Shown in pieces: positions 1 to 9,942 of a stretch of 48,377 nt of DNA. The notes beneath the pieces are model-generated. The model saw only the letters and a program-made list of their open reading frames with translations. It did no database searches and had not been told where the DNA came from. Position 1 is the stretch's first letter. Each line of letters begins with the position of its first letter. Source of the stretch: Candidatus Auribacterota bacterium (GTDB taxonomy: Bacteria > Auribacterota > Tritonobacteria > UBA1439); contig JAPLCW010000100.1 in the NCBI GenBank assembly GCA_026392015.1, positions 1 through 48,377 on the forward strand. Reading direction: 5' to 3'. Made by a program: the position numbers and the translations under genes.

Positions 1-141
1 ACTTGTCATCCCCGCACTTCGACTGCGCTCAGTGTAAACTCGAGCGGGGATCCAGTATGAAACCTGGATTCCTGCTGGAGTTTACCCTCGTGAAAACGGG
101 GGCAGGAATGACATATTCAGCAATGTACCACCCATAAGTGA
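1..141. repeat. MITE-like element, family A, copy 1 (left end cut by window edge)
   Basis: Bases 3-122 are almost identical (one difference seen) to 39164-39283. The right end, 124-141, reads TGTACCACCCATAAGTGA, the complement of the left terminus seen at 30182 and 39134. The body holds self-complementary segments (CCCCGC / GCGGGG). It contains no coding capacity and is probably a non-autonomous mobile element. Confidence 0.7.
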
Positions 142-192
142 TGCATTACAGTTCCAACAACTATCTCATTGATATCTTAATCGCTATTAAGG

Positions 193-303
193 ACGCAGAT
201 GAACGCAGAACACGCAGATACGAAAACAGTTTGCGGTGAAAACTTCAGAGATTCAATCTGCTTCTTTTGTTAATCTGCGTTCATCTGCGCAAATCTGCGT
301 CAA
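193..303. repeat. Palindrome made of CGCAGATGAACGCAGA-type sub-repeats
   Basis: The left arm (GACGCAGATGAACGCAGA) and right arm (TCTGCGTTCATCTGCGC, then AATCTGCGTC) are complementary and each is built from repeated GCAGAT/GCAGAA units. It could fold into a long stem. No gene is seen in 1-526; 304-526 holds nothing I recognise apart from the 3' end of the neighbouring gene's transcript region. Confidence 0.6.
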
Positions 304-526
304 AACATTCAGTATATTCAATGCCCTTAGTGGTTACGCCCCTTTTAGTACGGGCGCCTCGTGAATAATCCATGATAAGTCCCGGTTACAAAAATAGATC
401 GTAAAGCTTGAAAAGCCCTCATTTTTTGTCCCATGGTTTTCAGCCAGGAGATGAAGTCAGAAGGACGGGTTTGGGGGTTGCATCGTCTCTCTCGAAATGA
501 TGACCTGACCGCACAGGACTCCGCTC

Positions 527-2260
527 TTAATCCCGAAGTCGTATTGCCACGCTGTGATCGATCGCATCCCCATTCTGCGTCGAGGCCACCAGTGCGGCCT
601 GGAAGACCTTCAACGCGGCAAATATCCTGGGAATATCCGACTTCATTCGCGCGATTCTGTCCGCCCTCTCCTTCTCCTCGGGGGGCGTCGCGAACCCCTT
701 TATGGCCAGGTACCAGTTCGCCACACCTTCTCCTATCTCCCTCAGGCGATCGCAGTCGAAGTAACTCACCTGTGTGAGCTCCTTCGGGGCACGCCGCATG
801 AGACTTGCGAATTTCTCCTCGGCGAGAACGGATCTCCCATTCCCCTTCCCGGCATCGATGATCGTCTCCACCGATGCCCTGTCGAGGCCTATAACGAGAT
901 AGTTTCCCATACACGCAAACGAAGGGGAGAAACCGGGGAGGGGATAGCTCAGTGTCCTGACCTCCTCGCCGGCGTGCTCGTGCGTGCTGACATGCGGCTT
1001 GAGGAATGTCCATGTCTCCTGCGCCGCGTCCGCAGACGGCTGACAAATTCTCTCCATGATTTTCAGAAGCGTCTTCTGCGCAGCCACACGGTCCTTTACC
1101 GACACCACGAGGCCCGCCTTCGCGATGGGCAGGAGCCCCCCCGTCTGAATATCCGAGAGCAGAAGGGCGGCTTCCTCCCCCACCCAGGGGAGAATATCCT
1201 TTTCAAGATTTATACCATACCTTGCCTGGACGTCGCCGAGGAGGCGCATGAGCGGCGTGGCCATAACCTGCGTCTTGCATGCTCCCCATACCGCCGCTGC
1301 ATCGCCGATCTGGAAATCCGTGAACGCGACGGTTCCTGCCGGCACACACGAGAGAAGATTCAATCTGCGCGGAGTGGCAGCGCAGACAGTGGGCTGTTCA
1401 AGGCGTGTGCGCAGTGTGGCCGCAAATCCCTTCTCACGGCAAAAATAGCCTCCGTAAGAAATGACGGGGAAGCGGGTTTTCAAGAACTGCGACAGCCATT
1501 CCGCGGCGGAGGGATTTGTCTGGCGTATCCTATTCTCCAGAAGGGCGAGCACCTGTGCTTCCTTATGAAGCGCCCTCAGATTTAGGTAGGCATAGCCTGT
1601 CGGGGCGCTGCCGCACTGGAGGGGCTTTCCCATGCCGGCCCTGAACGTCTCATCCTTGGAAAGGGGTTTCCTGGCTCTTCCTTCCTTCAAGTCGATCATC
1701 TCCCTGAGCGCATCCATCGAATTGGTGAGAGACAGGGCGAAGAGACAGTTTTCACCGGCGCGTGCATACACACCCTCAATAGGGGGGAGAGCAAATATCT
1801 GGAACGAGTAGATCTCCATTCCGCCGTAGCTTCCGGCCGGCACTCCCCGGAACTCATTCCTGATGCGCGCGAGCAACCTCTCCTGATCTCCTTCCGTCTT
1901 CACCGCGGCGAGAACGGAGAGGCCGAAGCGGCTCTCCCTGCCGTAGAGTGCAATGGCTGATTTTTCACCAAGGAGGATGTCGAGGGCCTTGAGAGAATCG
2001 AGCGGAATTCCCTCCGACCGCAGGCCCTCGCGCGCCGACTTTGCAGCTTCCTTCACGCACCCGGTCCCGCTCAATCCCCTCCAGAATCCTGACTTTTCGA
2101 TATCATCAGCGAGCTTCGCTCCGTCATTCACACCCAGGTATGCAACGGCTCCTTCCGGGAAGAGGGCCGCGAACGGGATCTCGGGTGCCCTGCTTTTTAT
2201 AATCAGGAACACGACGCAAATAATCAGTATGACAAGAACAAGCACTGAGAATTTTTTCAT
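527..2260 (-). CDS. Membrane-anchored DUF3352-like protein of unknown function
   Basis: The product has about 577 residues. I start at the ATG at 2260 because GGAGG lies five bases upstream; a TTG six codons earlier is in frame but has no such site. Residues 1-25 form one hydrophobic segment (KKFSVLVLVILIICVVFLII), so the protein is probably anchored in the inner membrane with the rest outside the cytoplasm. The body alternates hydrophobic strands and charged loops, with phrases such as FPEGAVAYLGVND near the start that resemble the DUF3352 family of exported proteins. No catalytic motif is visible. The family match is from memory of the pattern, not a search, and function is unknown. It stands alone: the next gene upstream is a small AT-rich orphan. 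Confidence 0.6.
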   Translation of the reverse strand: MKKFSVLVLVILIICVVFLIIKSRAPEIPFAALFPEGAVAYLGVNDGAKLADDIEKSGFWRGLSGTGCVKEAAKSAREGLRSEGIPLDSLKALDILLGEKSAIALYGRESRFGLSVLAAVKTEGDQERLLARIRNEFRGVPAGSYGGMEIYSFQIFALPPIEGVYARAGENCLFALSLTNSMDALREMIDLKEGRARKPLSKDETFRAGMGKPLQCGSAPTGYAYLNLRALHKEAQVLALLENRIRQTNPSAAEWLSQFLKTRFPVISYGGYFCREKGFAATLRTRLEQPTVCAATPRRLNLLSCVPAGTVAFTDFQIGDAAAVWGACKTQVMATPLMRLLGDVQARYGINLEKDILPWVGEEAALLLSDIQTGGLLPIAKAGLVVSVKDRVAAQKTLLKIMERICQPSADAAQETWTFLKPHVSTHEHAGEEVRTLSYPLPGFSPSFACMGNYLVIGLDRASVETIIDAGKGNGRSVLAEEKFASLMRRAPKELTQVSYFDCDRLREIGEGVANWYLAIKGFATPPEEKERADRIARMKSDIPRIFAALKVFQAALVASTQNGDAIDHSVAIRLRD

Positions 2261-2320
2261 ACTTTCCTCCACACGCAAAGCGGCTGGGATATTGTAACAT
2301 CTATCATTTTTATATCTACC

Positions 2321-2539
2321 TCAATACCGGATTTTCTGTTGTATATATTGCTTTTGCAGATCGCCAAGCTTAACATCTTCCGATATGTCAAACCTCCTCT
2401 TCAATTCTTCACAAAGTTTAGGATAGTCTTCAATATCCAGCTTCCCGTTCATAATTTGTTGCACTACCTTGCATTTGTTTTGCATACCTTTTGCCAAAGA
2501 AGCTACCTCCGCAGCGAAAAGCCATTTTGCAGTGCCCAT
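2321..2539 (-). CDS. Small hypothetical protein, 72 aa, AT-rich
   Basis: An excellent ribosome binding site (AAAGGAGG, seven bases before the ATG at 2539) supports translation. The product is soluble, mostly helical in character and charged (KLCEELKRRFD, DLQKQYIQQKIRY). I recognise no family. Base composition is clearly richer in A+T than the surrounding genes and it sits beside a cluster of mobile-type repeats, which suggests recent acquisition. No partner gene such as a toxin or antitoxin is visible next to it. Confidence 0.55.
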   Translation of the reverse strand: MGTAKWLFAAEVASLAKGMQNKCKVVQQIMNGKLDIEDYPKLCEELKRRFDISEDVKLGDLQKQYIQQKIRY

Positions 2540-2851
2540 CTTAACCTCCTTTTAGAACATCTTCCCAATCCTATAGATCACAAGCATAAACCATGCCAAC
2601 TTGCTAAAATAATGGTCGCAAATTTTAAATATTATAATTTATTGCCTATCAGCATGTTGCGATATATAAATCCAATTACGTCTTTTATATCTAAAGACTG
2701 CCTTTCCTTTAAACGCTCTATAATGATACAACGTATCAGGCAATTGATTTAAAATACAACAGTTGTTCATTCATAGACTTGTAGTTGGCAAATTTAGCAT
2801 GAGCAAGTTATAGATAAAATCCCATCATGGAGGGTATAAATTACTGATAAT

Positions 2852-2947
2852 GGCTCTCTTCCACTTTGTGTGGGTAAATATCTTTATCCCCTCCCCCTCA
2901 AGGGGGGAGGAGAATGTACTGCACCCACACAGAATGGAAGAGAGCCC
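2852..2947. repeat. MITE-like element, family G, copy 1
   Basis: Terminal inverted repeats of about 24 bp: left GGCTCTCTTCCACTTTGTGT (2852-2871, continuing GGGT), right ACCCACACAGAATGGAAGAG (2923-2942, continuing AGCC), with two mismatches. The middle holds a second hairpin (CCCCTCCCCCTCAAGGGGGG). The same ends occur at 37306-37520 around a longer interior. No coding capacity. Confidence 0.7.
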
Positions 2948-2956
2948 TAATAATTA

Positions 2957-3100
2957 GTGTGGTATTTCAGAAACAACCTTCTTACTGCCATCATTGCGAC
3001 GCGGCAATCCCGCTCTGAAAGCTTATTACATGATTGCTTCGTCCCGCTTAGCGGGACTGGCAATGACAAAATAATGAAACGTATTTCTGAGACATGACAC
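2957..3100. repeat. MITE-like element with TTTCAGAAAC ends
   Basis: The left end GTGTGGTATTTCAGAAAC and right end GTATTTCTGAGACATGACAC are imperfect inverted repeats. The interior carries another inverted pair around ATTGCGACGCGGCAATC and GATTGC...GGCAATGAC. It lies directly next to the family G element. No gene found. Confidence 0.5.
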
Positions 3101-3257
3101 TAGCCCTCGCAGAAGAATATGGTTACAACATCTACACACCCTCTTACCTTCAAAGGGGAGACGGAGGGAAAGGAAAGTGTCCCGACAACGAGGAGATATT
3201 TACCAACGTAGGGAAAAAAGATTAGAACCCTTTAGCCTGGATTATTCATCTGCGTGT

Positions 3258-3397
3258 TGTAGGGGTTCGATTCATCGAACCCAGGCTGAGAACGGGCTTG
3301 ATAAAACTTGTCCTGTCGAAGACCCTGAGCACTTCGGCTACGCTCAGTATAAACTCAGTCGAAGGGACCTTGCCGAAGGATCAAGCCCCTACACTAC
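3258..3397. repeat. Inverted-repeat element with TGTAGGGG ends
   Basis: The left end TGTAGGGGTTCGATTCA and right end GGATCAAGCCCCTACA are inverted repeats; the interior holds CACTTCGGCTACGCTCAG, related to the interior of family A elements. The stretch 2540-3467 contains no gene I can support, only three adjacent repeat elements and AT-rich spacer. Confidence 0.5.
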
Positions 3398-3467
3398 AAT
3401 GTGTTATCAGATATGGAGATCGCCCTGATCTCGAGTTGATGAATAGACCAGGTTAGAGGAGACGATA

Positions 3468-6290
3468 TTATCTGCACAAATAGAAATACGGACAGCGGGC
3501 GCAGCGGCGCGGGTCTCCCTCATCGGCCATGAACGGGATATTCGGATCGTTGATCTCCGAGAGGATGAACGCGAGCGCGCTCATGCACTTGTTCATGATC
3601 TCCCCCACCCGCTCGCGATCCCTGCGTGAGGGAAACTCCGCGAGCTCGCGCGTCCTCAGGTTGTAGCATGCCGCGCGCACCTGATCCTCCCCCCAGCGCT
3701 GCCGCACAAAGTTGAGGTACAGGGGGAGCTGAAACGACCGGACCGCTTCCTGGACTGATTCGCGAGAGAAATCCTGCAGGGCGAGCAGAGGCGCGCTCCT
3801 GGGGCGCGGATCGCCGCCGCCGGTTTTATAGTCAACGATGAGGATGCTTCCGTCGGAGAGCCTGTCGATCCTGTCAACCCTGTATCTGAACCGGTGCGTG
3901 GGCCCCTCGGCTTCGAAATCCCCCTCGAGATCCTGCTCCAGAGAGATCACCTCCTGCACATCCCTCTCCGCCTCGTTGTCGAGAAATCTTTCCATCCTGA
4001 ACCTCATCACATGATGGAGAAGAAACGATTCCGGCCCCATCCGCCTTCCGAGACTCTCCGCGAAGCGCGCATCCAACCGCGCGAGGAGCGAGTCCCGGAA
4101 TTCGCGGTCAATAAGGGGCTTCTTCCCGATACAATCTCCGAACGATTCGCGGAGAACGGAATGGAGCAGCGTCCCCACATCCGCCCCGTCCGGTTCCTCG
4201 AGTAAATCCTCTCTTTCCCTCAGCCTCAGCACATAGCGGTAGTAGAAACTGAGAGGGCAGGCGAGATAGGTATCGACGCTCGAGGGGGAGTAGGCAGCGG
4301 CTTTCAGAAACTCCATAACCCCCGCGCGCTTCTCCACCGCGCCCCTTTTCGGCACGATGTCTGTCGCGAACCCGGCGCGGCGGACCGGAGCCCCCTGCGC
4401 CGACTTCAGTCGCTTCTGCCGCTCCCAGACGAGCTCCTCGATGAAACGGCTCCTCTCCTTTTTGGGGCTGTCGTCGTAGATGAGATAAACGTTTTTTGCG
4501 TGGGAGATCAAACGCATAAAATGATAGCGCTGAATTTCCTCCTCCTCCTCCACCCGCTTAAGCCCGAGGCTCACCATCACCTGGCGCGGGATCAGCGGCT
4601 CGGAGAGCCGCAGGGAGGGTAGGGACGATTCGTTGACGTCCATGACGATCACATTCTCGAAATTGAGCGCGCGGGTCTCGAACAGGCCGAGCACCTGAAG
4701 GCCCCGGAGGGGGGAACCGGAAAATGCGGTCTTCCCGTGTCCGAGCGCATCCATGAATATCCTGAAAAGTCCCTCCTGCGGGAAACGCTCATCGGCAAAC
4801 GATGCGTTTCGCATATCCTCGGCAATCGCGAGGACCTCCTCCGCCACCTTCACATTGATGAAGTAGAGCGGGAGCGAGCTCTTTCTCGTCACGACGTCGA
4901 GAAATCGTTCGATGGCGGCTGAGAGCTCGCGCGGGGTCTTGACCTTCTCCCAGATCCTGAAGGCGATCTCGTGGAGCGCACTGAGGATGCCGGGAAGCTC
5001 GCCTGGATCGAGCTGGATATTCATATTAACGAGCGTCGCGGAGGCGAACCGGTAGATCTCTCCGCAGTTCTCGACGTCCTCGAGCGTGAGGAAGAGTCTG
5101 CCCCCGATGGGGGCGGGGGCGAGTCCCGACACGACCTCCTCAATCTTATGCGTGAGAACCCGCGTGACCGAGGGCTCGAGCGCGAGATTCATATTCTTCA
5201 GAAGCGGGTGGTTGAGCGCACGGAGATAATCCCGCGCGTAGTACGCCCCCTCCCTCCTGGTCCGCTGGGCGTCCAGAATCGCCTCAAGGAGACTGTAGAG
5301 GGGATTCCTCTTCAAAGGGTATCCCATCGAGATGTTCATCCCGTCCACGCAGGAGCCGATCTCCGATACCAGCGGAATCAGACCGCCGGAGTCGGGGAGC
5401 ACGATCACCGTCCTGTCCCTGTTTTTGATCTTTTTCACCAGTTCGCGCACGAGCCCCACCTGGGCGTGTGTGTCGATCCCCGCCGAAATGTGGAGCGTGT
5501 AGGAAGGCGCTTTGGGGCTCTGCGGCGCGATGCGGCAGGAGAAGGAGCGTGAGAGCCTCTCGAATACGCGCCAGGGTGAATCGTCGGACTGGAAGAGGAG
5601 GGACGCTCTGCCGCTCGTGTACATCTGTGCGATTGTTCTCTCCTCCGTTGCGTGAAGGTAGAAAAAATTACAGAAGAGCGTGTCGGCGAACTCGCGGAGA
5701 TCTGTCTCATGGACGATCTCGGCGGCGCGCAGGTAGATGAATCCCCGCGAATACGATCCGTGTTCCCGGAGGGCCCCATGATAGGCCTCCCGCAGCAAGG
5801 TGATGCTCGAGAGGAGCACGTTCACGCTCGCGGGAACCTCATAGCCTATTTCCGCGCTGGCCTGGATAGTGTTGAGCGCGGCGTTCGTCACATCCTCAAG
5901 GTCGCACTGATCGATGAACGACGCGATCTCCCGCGCCCAGGGAAGGAACCGTGAGAACTCCTCACGCCCCTTTGTGATCTCGGGAGACACCGCCTTCGCG
6001 AGCCGGTAGATGAGGTAGCACGCATCCATCTCCCTGATGAGCCGGCAGGGCTCCCTCTTTTCGACGAGGAACTGCATGAACTCATCCATGGAGAAAAACC
6101 GCGGAGGGTGGAAACTTGCCCCGATCCGCCGCCCGAGCTCGCGCTTCAGGAAAAGCGCGGGTCGCCTTCCGCCGAACACGACCGCGATCCGGCTCAGGTC
6201 GTTTCCCTCACTGCGGAAACGCTCCATGAGGTGATCGGCAAGCACGCGGATAAAATCATCCGCGAAGCTGCACGTGATAATCCTCTCCAT
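3468..6290 (-). CDS. addB: AddB-like PD-(D/E)XK nuclease with Fe-S cluster motif
   Basis: This is the probable second subunit of an AddAB/RecBCD-type helicase-nuclease that resects double-strand DNA ends for recombination. It has 940 residues. The N-terminal two thirds look like an inactive helicase fold without a Walker A motif. The C-terminal nuclease domain shows RVDRID then IVDYKTG (D820, K822) and a QLPLY motif (about 854-858), as in PD-(D/E)XK enzymes. A cysteine in DTYLACP before the nuclease and CARCPYFYLC at 930-939 fit the four-cysteine Fe-S staple of AddB. The ATG at 6290 follows GAGGAGAGG. The partner helicase lies immediately upstream in transcription, separated by a palindrome; in most genomes addB precedes addA, so the order here is reversed. 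Assignment to AddB rather than a general nuclease rests on this pairing. Confidence 0.8.
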   Translation of the reverse strand: MERIITCSFADDFIRVLADHLMERFRSEGNDLSRIAVVFGGRRPALFLKRELGRRIGASFHPPRFFSMDEFMQFLVEKREPCRLIREMDACYLIYRLAKAVSPEITKGREEFSRFLPWAREIASFIDQCDLEDVTNAALNTIQASAEIGYEVPASVNVLLSSITLLREAYHGALREHGSYSRGFIYLRAAEIVHETDLREFADTLFCNFFYLHATEERTIAQMYTSGRASLLFQSDDSPWRVFERLSRSFSCRIAPQSPKAPSYTLHISAGIDTHAQVGLVRELVKKIKNRDRTVIVLPDSGGLIPLVSEIGSCVDGMNISMGYPLKRNPLYSLLEAILDAQRTRREGAYYARDYLRALNHPLLKNMNLALEPSVTRVLTHKIEEVVSGLAPAPIGGRLFLTLEDVENCGEIYRFASATLVNMNIQLDPGELPGILSALHEIAFRIWEKVKTPRELSAAIERFLDVVTRKSSLPLYFINVKVAEEVLAIAEDMRNASFADERFPQEGLFRIFMDALGHGKTAFSGSPLRGLQVLGLFETRALNFENVIVMDVNESSLPSLRLSEPLIPRQVMVSLGLKRVEEEEEIQRYHFMRLISHAKNVYLIYDDSPKKERSRFIEELVWERQKRLKSAQGAPVRRAGFATDIVPKRGAVEKRAGVMEFLKAAAYSPSSVDTYLACPLSFYYRYVLRLREREDLLEEPDGADVGTLLHSVLRESFGDCIGKKPLIDREFRDSLLARLDARFAESLGRRMGPESFLLHHVMRFRMERFLDNEAERDVQEVISLEQDLEGDFEAEGPTHRFRYRVDRIDRLSDGSILIVDYKTGGGDPRPRSAPLLALQDFSRESVQEAVRSFQLPLYLNFVRQRWGEDQVRAACYNLRTRELAEFPSRRDRERVGEIMNKCMSALAFILSEINDPNIPFMADEGDPRRCARCPYFYLCR

Positions 6291-6307
6291 CTATCCTCTC
6301 CTCTTAT

Positions 6308-6420
6308 CAGCACTAAGGATTAAGCACTAAGAATTTAAGCTTAAAACTTAGAGTTCAATGTCCAACTGCCCGCACTAAGCATTATGCTTACGGCTTAGTG
6401 CTTAATCCTTAGCGCTGAAT
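6308..6420. repeat. Palindrome family C (CACTAAGGATTAAGCACTAAG)
   Basis: The left arm CACTAAGGATTAAGCACTAAG-like sequence and the right arm GGCTTAGTGCTTAATCCTTAG are complementary. The right arm runs into the last codons of the upstream helicase gene and supplies its stop. Related copies are at 23211-23268 and 28211-28490. Confidence 0.65.
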
Positions 6421-9400
6421 TTGGGATTTGGGATTTCAGGGCCTACCTCCTCCACGCGCGCGCTGTCGAGGAATATGAGAAATCCCCTGACATTCCGTGC
6501 GGGATAGATTTCCCCCACTACCCTGCAATACTCACGCACCTGCTCATGTTGTTCTCCCGTATCGGACTCGGAGCTCTTGTAGTCGATGATCCACACCTCC
6601 CCCTTCTTCACCACGAGGCGGTCTATCCTGAATGTCCGTCCGCTCCGGTCCGCAATTTCTTTCTCACAGTGCACCTCGCCATCGCCCATAAAGAAAAACG
6701 GCCGCACGCGTTCGCTCGAGAGGAGATCGCGGATGCGTGCCTCGACACCGGCGATCTCCGCTGCGAACGGATACTGCGCGCTCACCGCTGCCACGGCGCG
6801 CGCGATGGCCTGTTCCGCCTCCTCGCCCTCCAGGTCTCCGAGCCGGGAGAGCGCATAGTGGAGAAGCTCCCCGCGCAGCAGATCCGCGCGCCCCGTAATC
6901 CTCCAGGCCCCGGGCTCCTCGTTGCCGAGGCGGGGGATCCAATCGCCGTAGCAGGGGGGAGGAAGCTCCACGGCGGCCGCTTCCCGTTCTTCGCGTCCCT
7001 CCCGCCGCACGGGGCTTCCACTCTCCATGCAGCGAGGGGGAATCAGGCACGGCCCCGATCCCTCCCCCTCACCCCGCGGGATAAAGATATACAGTTCATC
7101 GCGCGGCCTGGTGCACGCCACGTAGGCAATGTTCAGTTCATCGACCATGGACCGCATGTACTCTTCGCGGAATAGATCCCGCACAAGAGGAGAAAATCTG
7201 CGGTACTTCTCGTCCAACCTCACGAGCGACAGGGTGTTTTCCCTGCGCGTCACCGCGCGGGGAGGCCCGTGATTCTTCCCCCTTCTCCCTCCCGCGCTCG
7301 GCGAGGGATCGAGGGATGGAACTATCACCACGGGGAATTGAAGTCCCTTTGCCTTGTGTATCGTCATCACCTTCACCGCCCCCGCCCCCGGCGAGGGGAC
7401 AAAGAGATCGTCTTCACCCGCGTTTTCAATGTACGTGAGAAACGCCGCCATCCCCATCCCCTCCTCCTCCCTTTCAATGACGAGATCGAGAAATTTCATG
7501 AAGAACCCGTGACTCGCGGGGAAATGTTCGAATACATGAAACGTCTCCAGGATCGCAACCGAGAGTTCGTAGAGAGGCACGAACCCCACCTTCCTGAAAA
7601 GGGCATCCAGACACGCGTCCCAGACGGCGGGATAGCGCGCGCGAAACTCCCGGTAGAGGTACCCCGACCGGTCACCCTCGCCGCGGCTTTGCAGGGAAAA
7701 GAGAAAATCGTCCATCTCCCCGTGGGCGGTCCGCGCGACGCGGCGGAATATCTCCCCGAGGATAAACGACGCGAATGACAGATCGTCAATCGGTGAATTG
7801 AGAAATTTCAGCAGCGACACGAGCTCCTTGATATGGGGATTGTATCGGATGCTCAGCGTTCTCTCCGACTCCACACGGACTCCCTCGCGGATGAGCCAGC
7901 TCGTCACCTTCTCCACCTCGTCGTTTCCGCGCGTGAGCACGGCGATATCCTCCGGAGGGAATCGTTTCAGGATTCCCTTGAGAAGATCGATCAACCGGGG
8001 CCGCAGGAGCTCATCCCTCCCGTCGCTGTCCGCGCTCTCTATAAACTCCGCTTTCACGTAACCGCCGGGGCGTCCCTCTTCCCGCACCTGGAGTGAATCT
8101 CGGTAAATCTCGACGATCTCCTCCATCTCGCTGTGCGAGAGTTTGTTCCTGTCCGCTTCCCCTTCCTCGGGCTGGGATGACTGAATGAAACGACGGAGAT
8201 TTTCCGCGGAAAAGATCTCGTTGTTAAACTCGACTATCCGCATTCGGCTCCTGTGATTTTCAGTCAGAGACTCCTTGGTTACATGAAACGCCTCGAACCT
8301 CCGCGGGAGCGCGTCAAAGAGCGCCACCTCTCCTCCCCTGAAGCGGTAGATGGCCTGCTTTCTGTCCCCCACGTAAAAAAGAGACCCCCCCGTCGAGAGA
8401 GCCTCCTCCACCATCGCCGAGAGATTGCGCCATTGAAGGATGCTCGTGTCCTGGAATTCATCGATGAGGTAGTGGCGGAACCTGCCGGCGAGGCGGTAGT
8501 AGAGTTCGGGGACGCTCACGCGCTCCGAGTCAAAAAGCTCCGATGCCCTCCTGTTCAGCTCCGCGAGAAAAACAAGATCAGCGCTCTGTGCGCGCTCCCT
8601 GAATCGATCGAGGACGATTTCGAGGATGTCGATGTAGCAGTCGAAGAGCGCGCACGCCTCGTCCGTTGCGAGCCCCGCGAGTCCCTCTCGCACGCGCCTC
8701 CAGGCCAAAAGCGATTCCGGGCTCGACGCGTATCCTTTGTTCATGGGGACTTCGTCTCTCGCGAAGTAGACACTCTTCATACGCCCCAAATCGATCCCCC
8801 CCGATCCGTCCCCCAGGGCGCTATGCAGGGCGTCCACGAACCTCTTGTGTGCGCCCTCGGTACATTTCTCTGCAAACTGGGCAATAATTTTGTGCAACTC
8901 TCTTCTCCGGCGCATCAGCTCGGCTCCCCTGATGCCCGACCTTGTGAACTCTCCGCCGTAGTAGTTGCGGCAGCCGTACAGGGCTCCGACAATCTCGAGG
9001 ATATCCGCCCGGGGAGACCATCCGCTCCTGTCCTCCACAATGAGGTACTGGTCGAGAAAGAGTTCAAGAAGTCTCCTGATACTCCCTTCACGCGGGATAT
9101 CATCGATGCACCGGTCGAGACTGTAGGCAAGGCACTCCCTGCTGTCTCTTTTTATCTCGAAGTTCGCCGAGAGCCCCAGCTCCGATGCGCACCCGGAGAG
9201 GAGCAGATTCACAAAACTGTCGATCGTGTGAACCTGGAAGTCATTGTAGTGCCGCACGAGGTAATCGATCACTGCGTAGGCCTTCTTGCGGAGCCGCACC
9301 CGTTCGCCGCCCAGGGCACTCATGAGATCCTTCTCCATCCTCTCCTCCCGAGCGGAGAATCCGCCGAGCGCAATCTTCTTGAGGAGTTCCAGAATACGCT

Positions 9401-9569
9401 CCTTCATCTCTCGCGCGGCGGCGTTCGTGAAGGTGATTGCGAGAATGGCGTGCGCATCCTCCGGCATCGCGGCATCCTGCATGAGGAGCTGGATGTACCG
9501 CTTCGCGAGGGCATGGGTTTTCCCGGACCCCGCCGACGCCTCAACGACGCGTACCTCTGGAAATTTCAT
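6402..9569 (-). CDS. addA: AddA-like UvrD-family helicase fused to a PD-(D/E)XK nuclease
   Basis: Superfamily 1 helicase motifs occur in order: ASAGSGKT (motif I, near the N-terminus), AITFTNAAAREMKER (Ia), YLIDEFQDTS (II), YVGDRKQAIYRFRGG (III), VMTIHKAKGLQFP (V) and YVACTRPRDELYIF (VI). A C-terminal nuclease follows with FRIDRLVV and WIIDYKSS. That combination defines AddA/RecB enzymes, which unwind and degrade DNA ends. I start at the ATG at 9569, giving about 1055 residues beginning MKFPEVRVVEASAG; an in-frame GTG at 9647 adds 26 residues but has no ribosome site, and motif I usually lies close to the start. The last residues (KFSAKD) and stop are encoded by an intergenic palindrome. The AddB-like gene follows 111 bases downstream. 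Confidence 0.87.
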   Translation of the reverse strand: MKFPEVRVVEASAGSGKTHALAKRYIQLLMQDAAMPEDAHAILAITFTNAAAREMKERILELLKKIALGGFSAREERMEKDLMSALGGERVRLRKKAYAVIDYLVRHYNDFQVHTIDSFVNLLLSGCASELGLSANFEIKRDSRECLAYSLDRCIDDIPREGSIRRLLELFLDQYLIVEDRSGWSPRADILEIVGALYGCRNYYGGEFTRSGIRGAELMRRRRELHKIIAQFAEKCTEGAHKRFVDALHSALGDGSGGIDLGRMKSVYFARDEVPMNKGYASSPESLLAWRRVREGLAGLATDEACALFDCYIDILEIVLDRFRERAQSADLVFLAELNRRASELFDSERVSVPELYYRLAGRFRHYLIDEFQDTSILQWRNLSAMVEEALSTGGSLFYVGDRKQAIYRFRGGEVALFDALPRRFEAFHVTKESLTENHRSRMRIVEFNNEIFSAENLRRFIQSSQPEEGEADRNKLSHSEMEEIVEIYRDSLQVREEGRPGGYVKAEFIESADSDGRDELLRPRLIDLLKGILKRFPPEDIAVLTRGNDEVEKVTSWLIREGVRVESERTLSIRYNPHIKELVSLLKFLNSPIDDLSFASFILGEIFRRVARTAHGEMDDFLFSLQSRGEGDRSGYLYREFRARYPAVWDACLDALFRKVGFVPLYELSVAILETFHVFEHFPASHGFFMKFLDLVIEREEEGMGMAAFLTYIENAGEDDLFVPSPGAGAVKVMTIHKAKGLQFPVVIVPSLDPSPSAGGRRGKNHGPPRAVTRRENTLSLVRLDEKYRRFSPLVRDLFREEYMRSMVDELNIAYVACTRPRDELYIFIPRGEGEGSGPCLIPPRCMESGSPVRREGREEREAAAVELPPPCYGDWIPRLGNEEPGAWRITGRADLLRGELLHYALSRLGDLEGEEAEQAIARAVAAVSAQYPFAAEIAGVEARIRDLLSSERVRPFFFMGDGEVHCEKEIADRSGRTFRIDRLVVKKGEVWIIDYKSSESDTGEQHEQVREYCRVVGEIYPARNVRGFLIFLDSARVEEVGPEIPNPKFSAKD

Positions 9570-9696
9570 TGGAGTGGAACCTGAGATTTTCACATGATCA
9601 CCGAGCGTAAGGAGAAAGGCCGCGGCGCCAGGAGTCTGCCCCGTCACGCGGAGCCGGAAATCGCATACTTAACATGATTGATTCACCAACGTATAA

Positions 9697-9925
9697 CGCT
9701 TTCAAACCGCGGATTGTACGGATTGGGCGGATAGCGGAGTCACCATAACCACGGATTAACACCGATAAACACGGATTAAAATACCATCATAAAATCAAAG
9801 ACCACAAGCTGAAAACTGCCCTGGTGGACTTACAATATGGCTTGCCGTGTTTATCCGTGGTTCTGATGTAGTATTTTTCTTTTTAATCCGCCAAATCCGC
9901 GTAATCCGCGGTTCCTCATTCTTCT
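9697..9925. repeat. Palindrome family B (CCGCGGATTACGCGGATT)
   Basis: The left part has ACCGCGGATTGTACGGATT and ACCACGGATTAACACCG; the right part has TTTATCCGTGG and AATCCGCGTAATCCGCGGT. The arms are complementary and made of GGATT units. Related copies lie at 10590-10662, 25447-25690 and 35033-35225. No gene lies between 9570 and 9942. Confidence 0.65.
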
Positions 9926-9942
9926 ACCATAACTGACTCATA

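Noticed and set aside
345..1046. 233-codon minus-strand frame overlapping the DUF3352-like gene
   Set aside because: It is a shadow in another frame, with low-complexity Arg/Gly composition typical of GC-rich antisense or off-frame reading.
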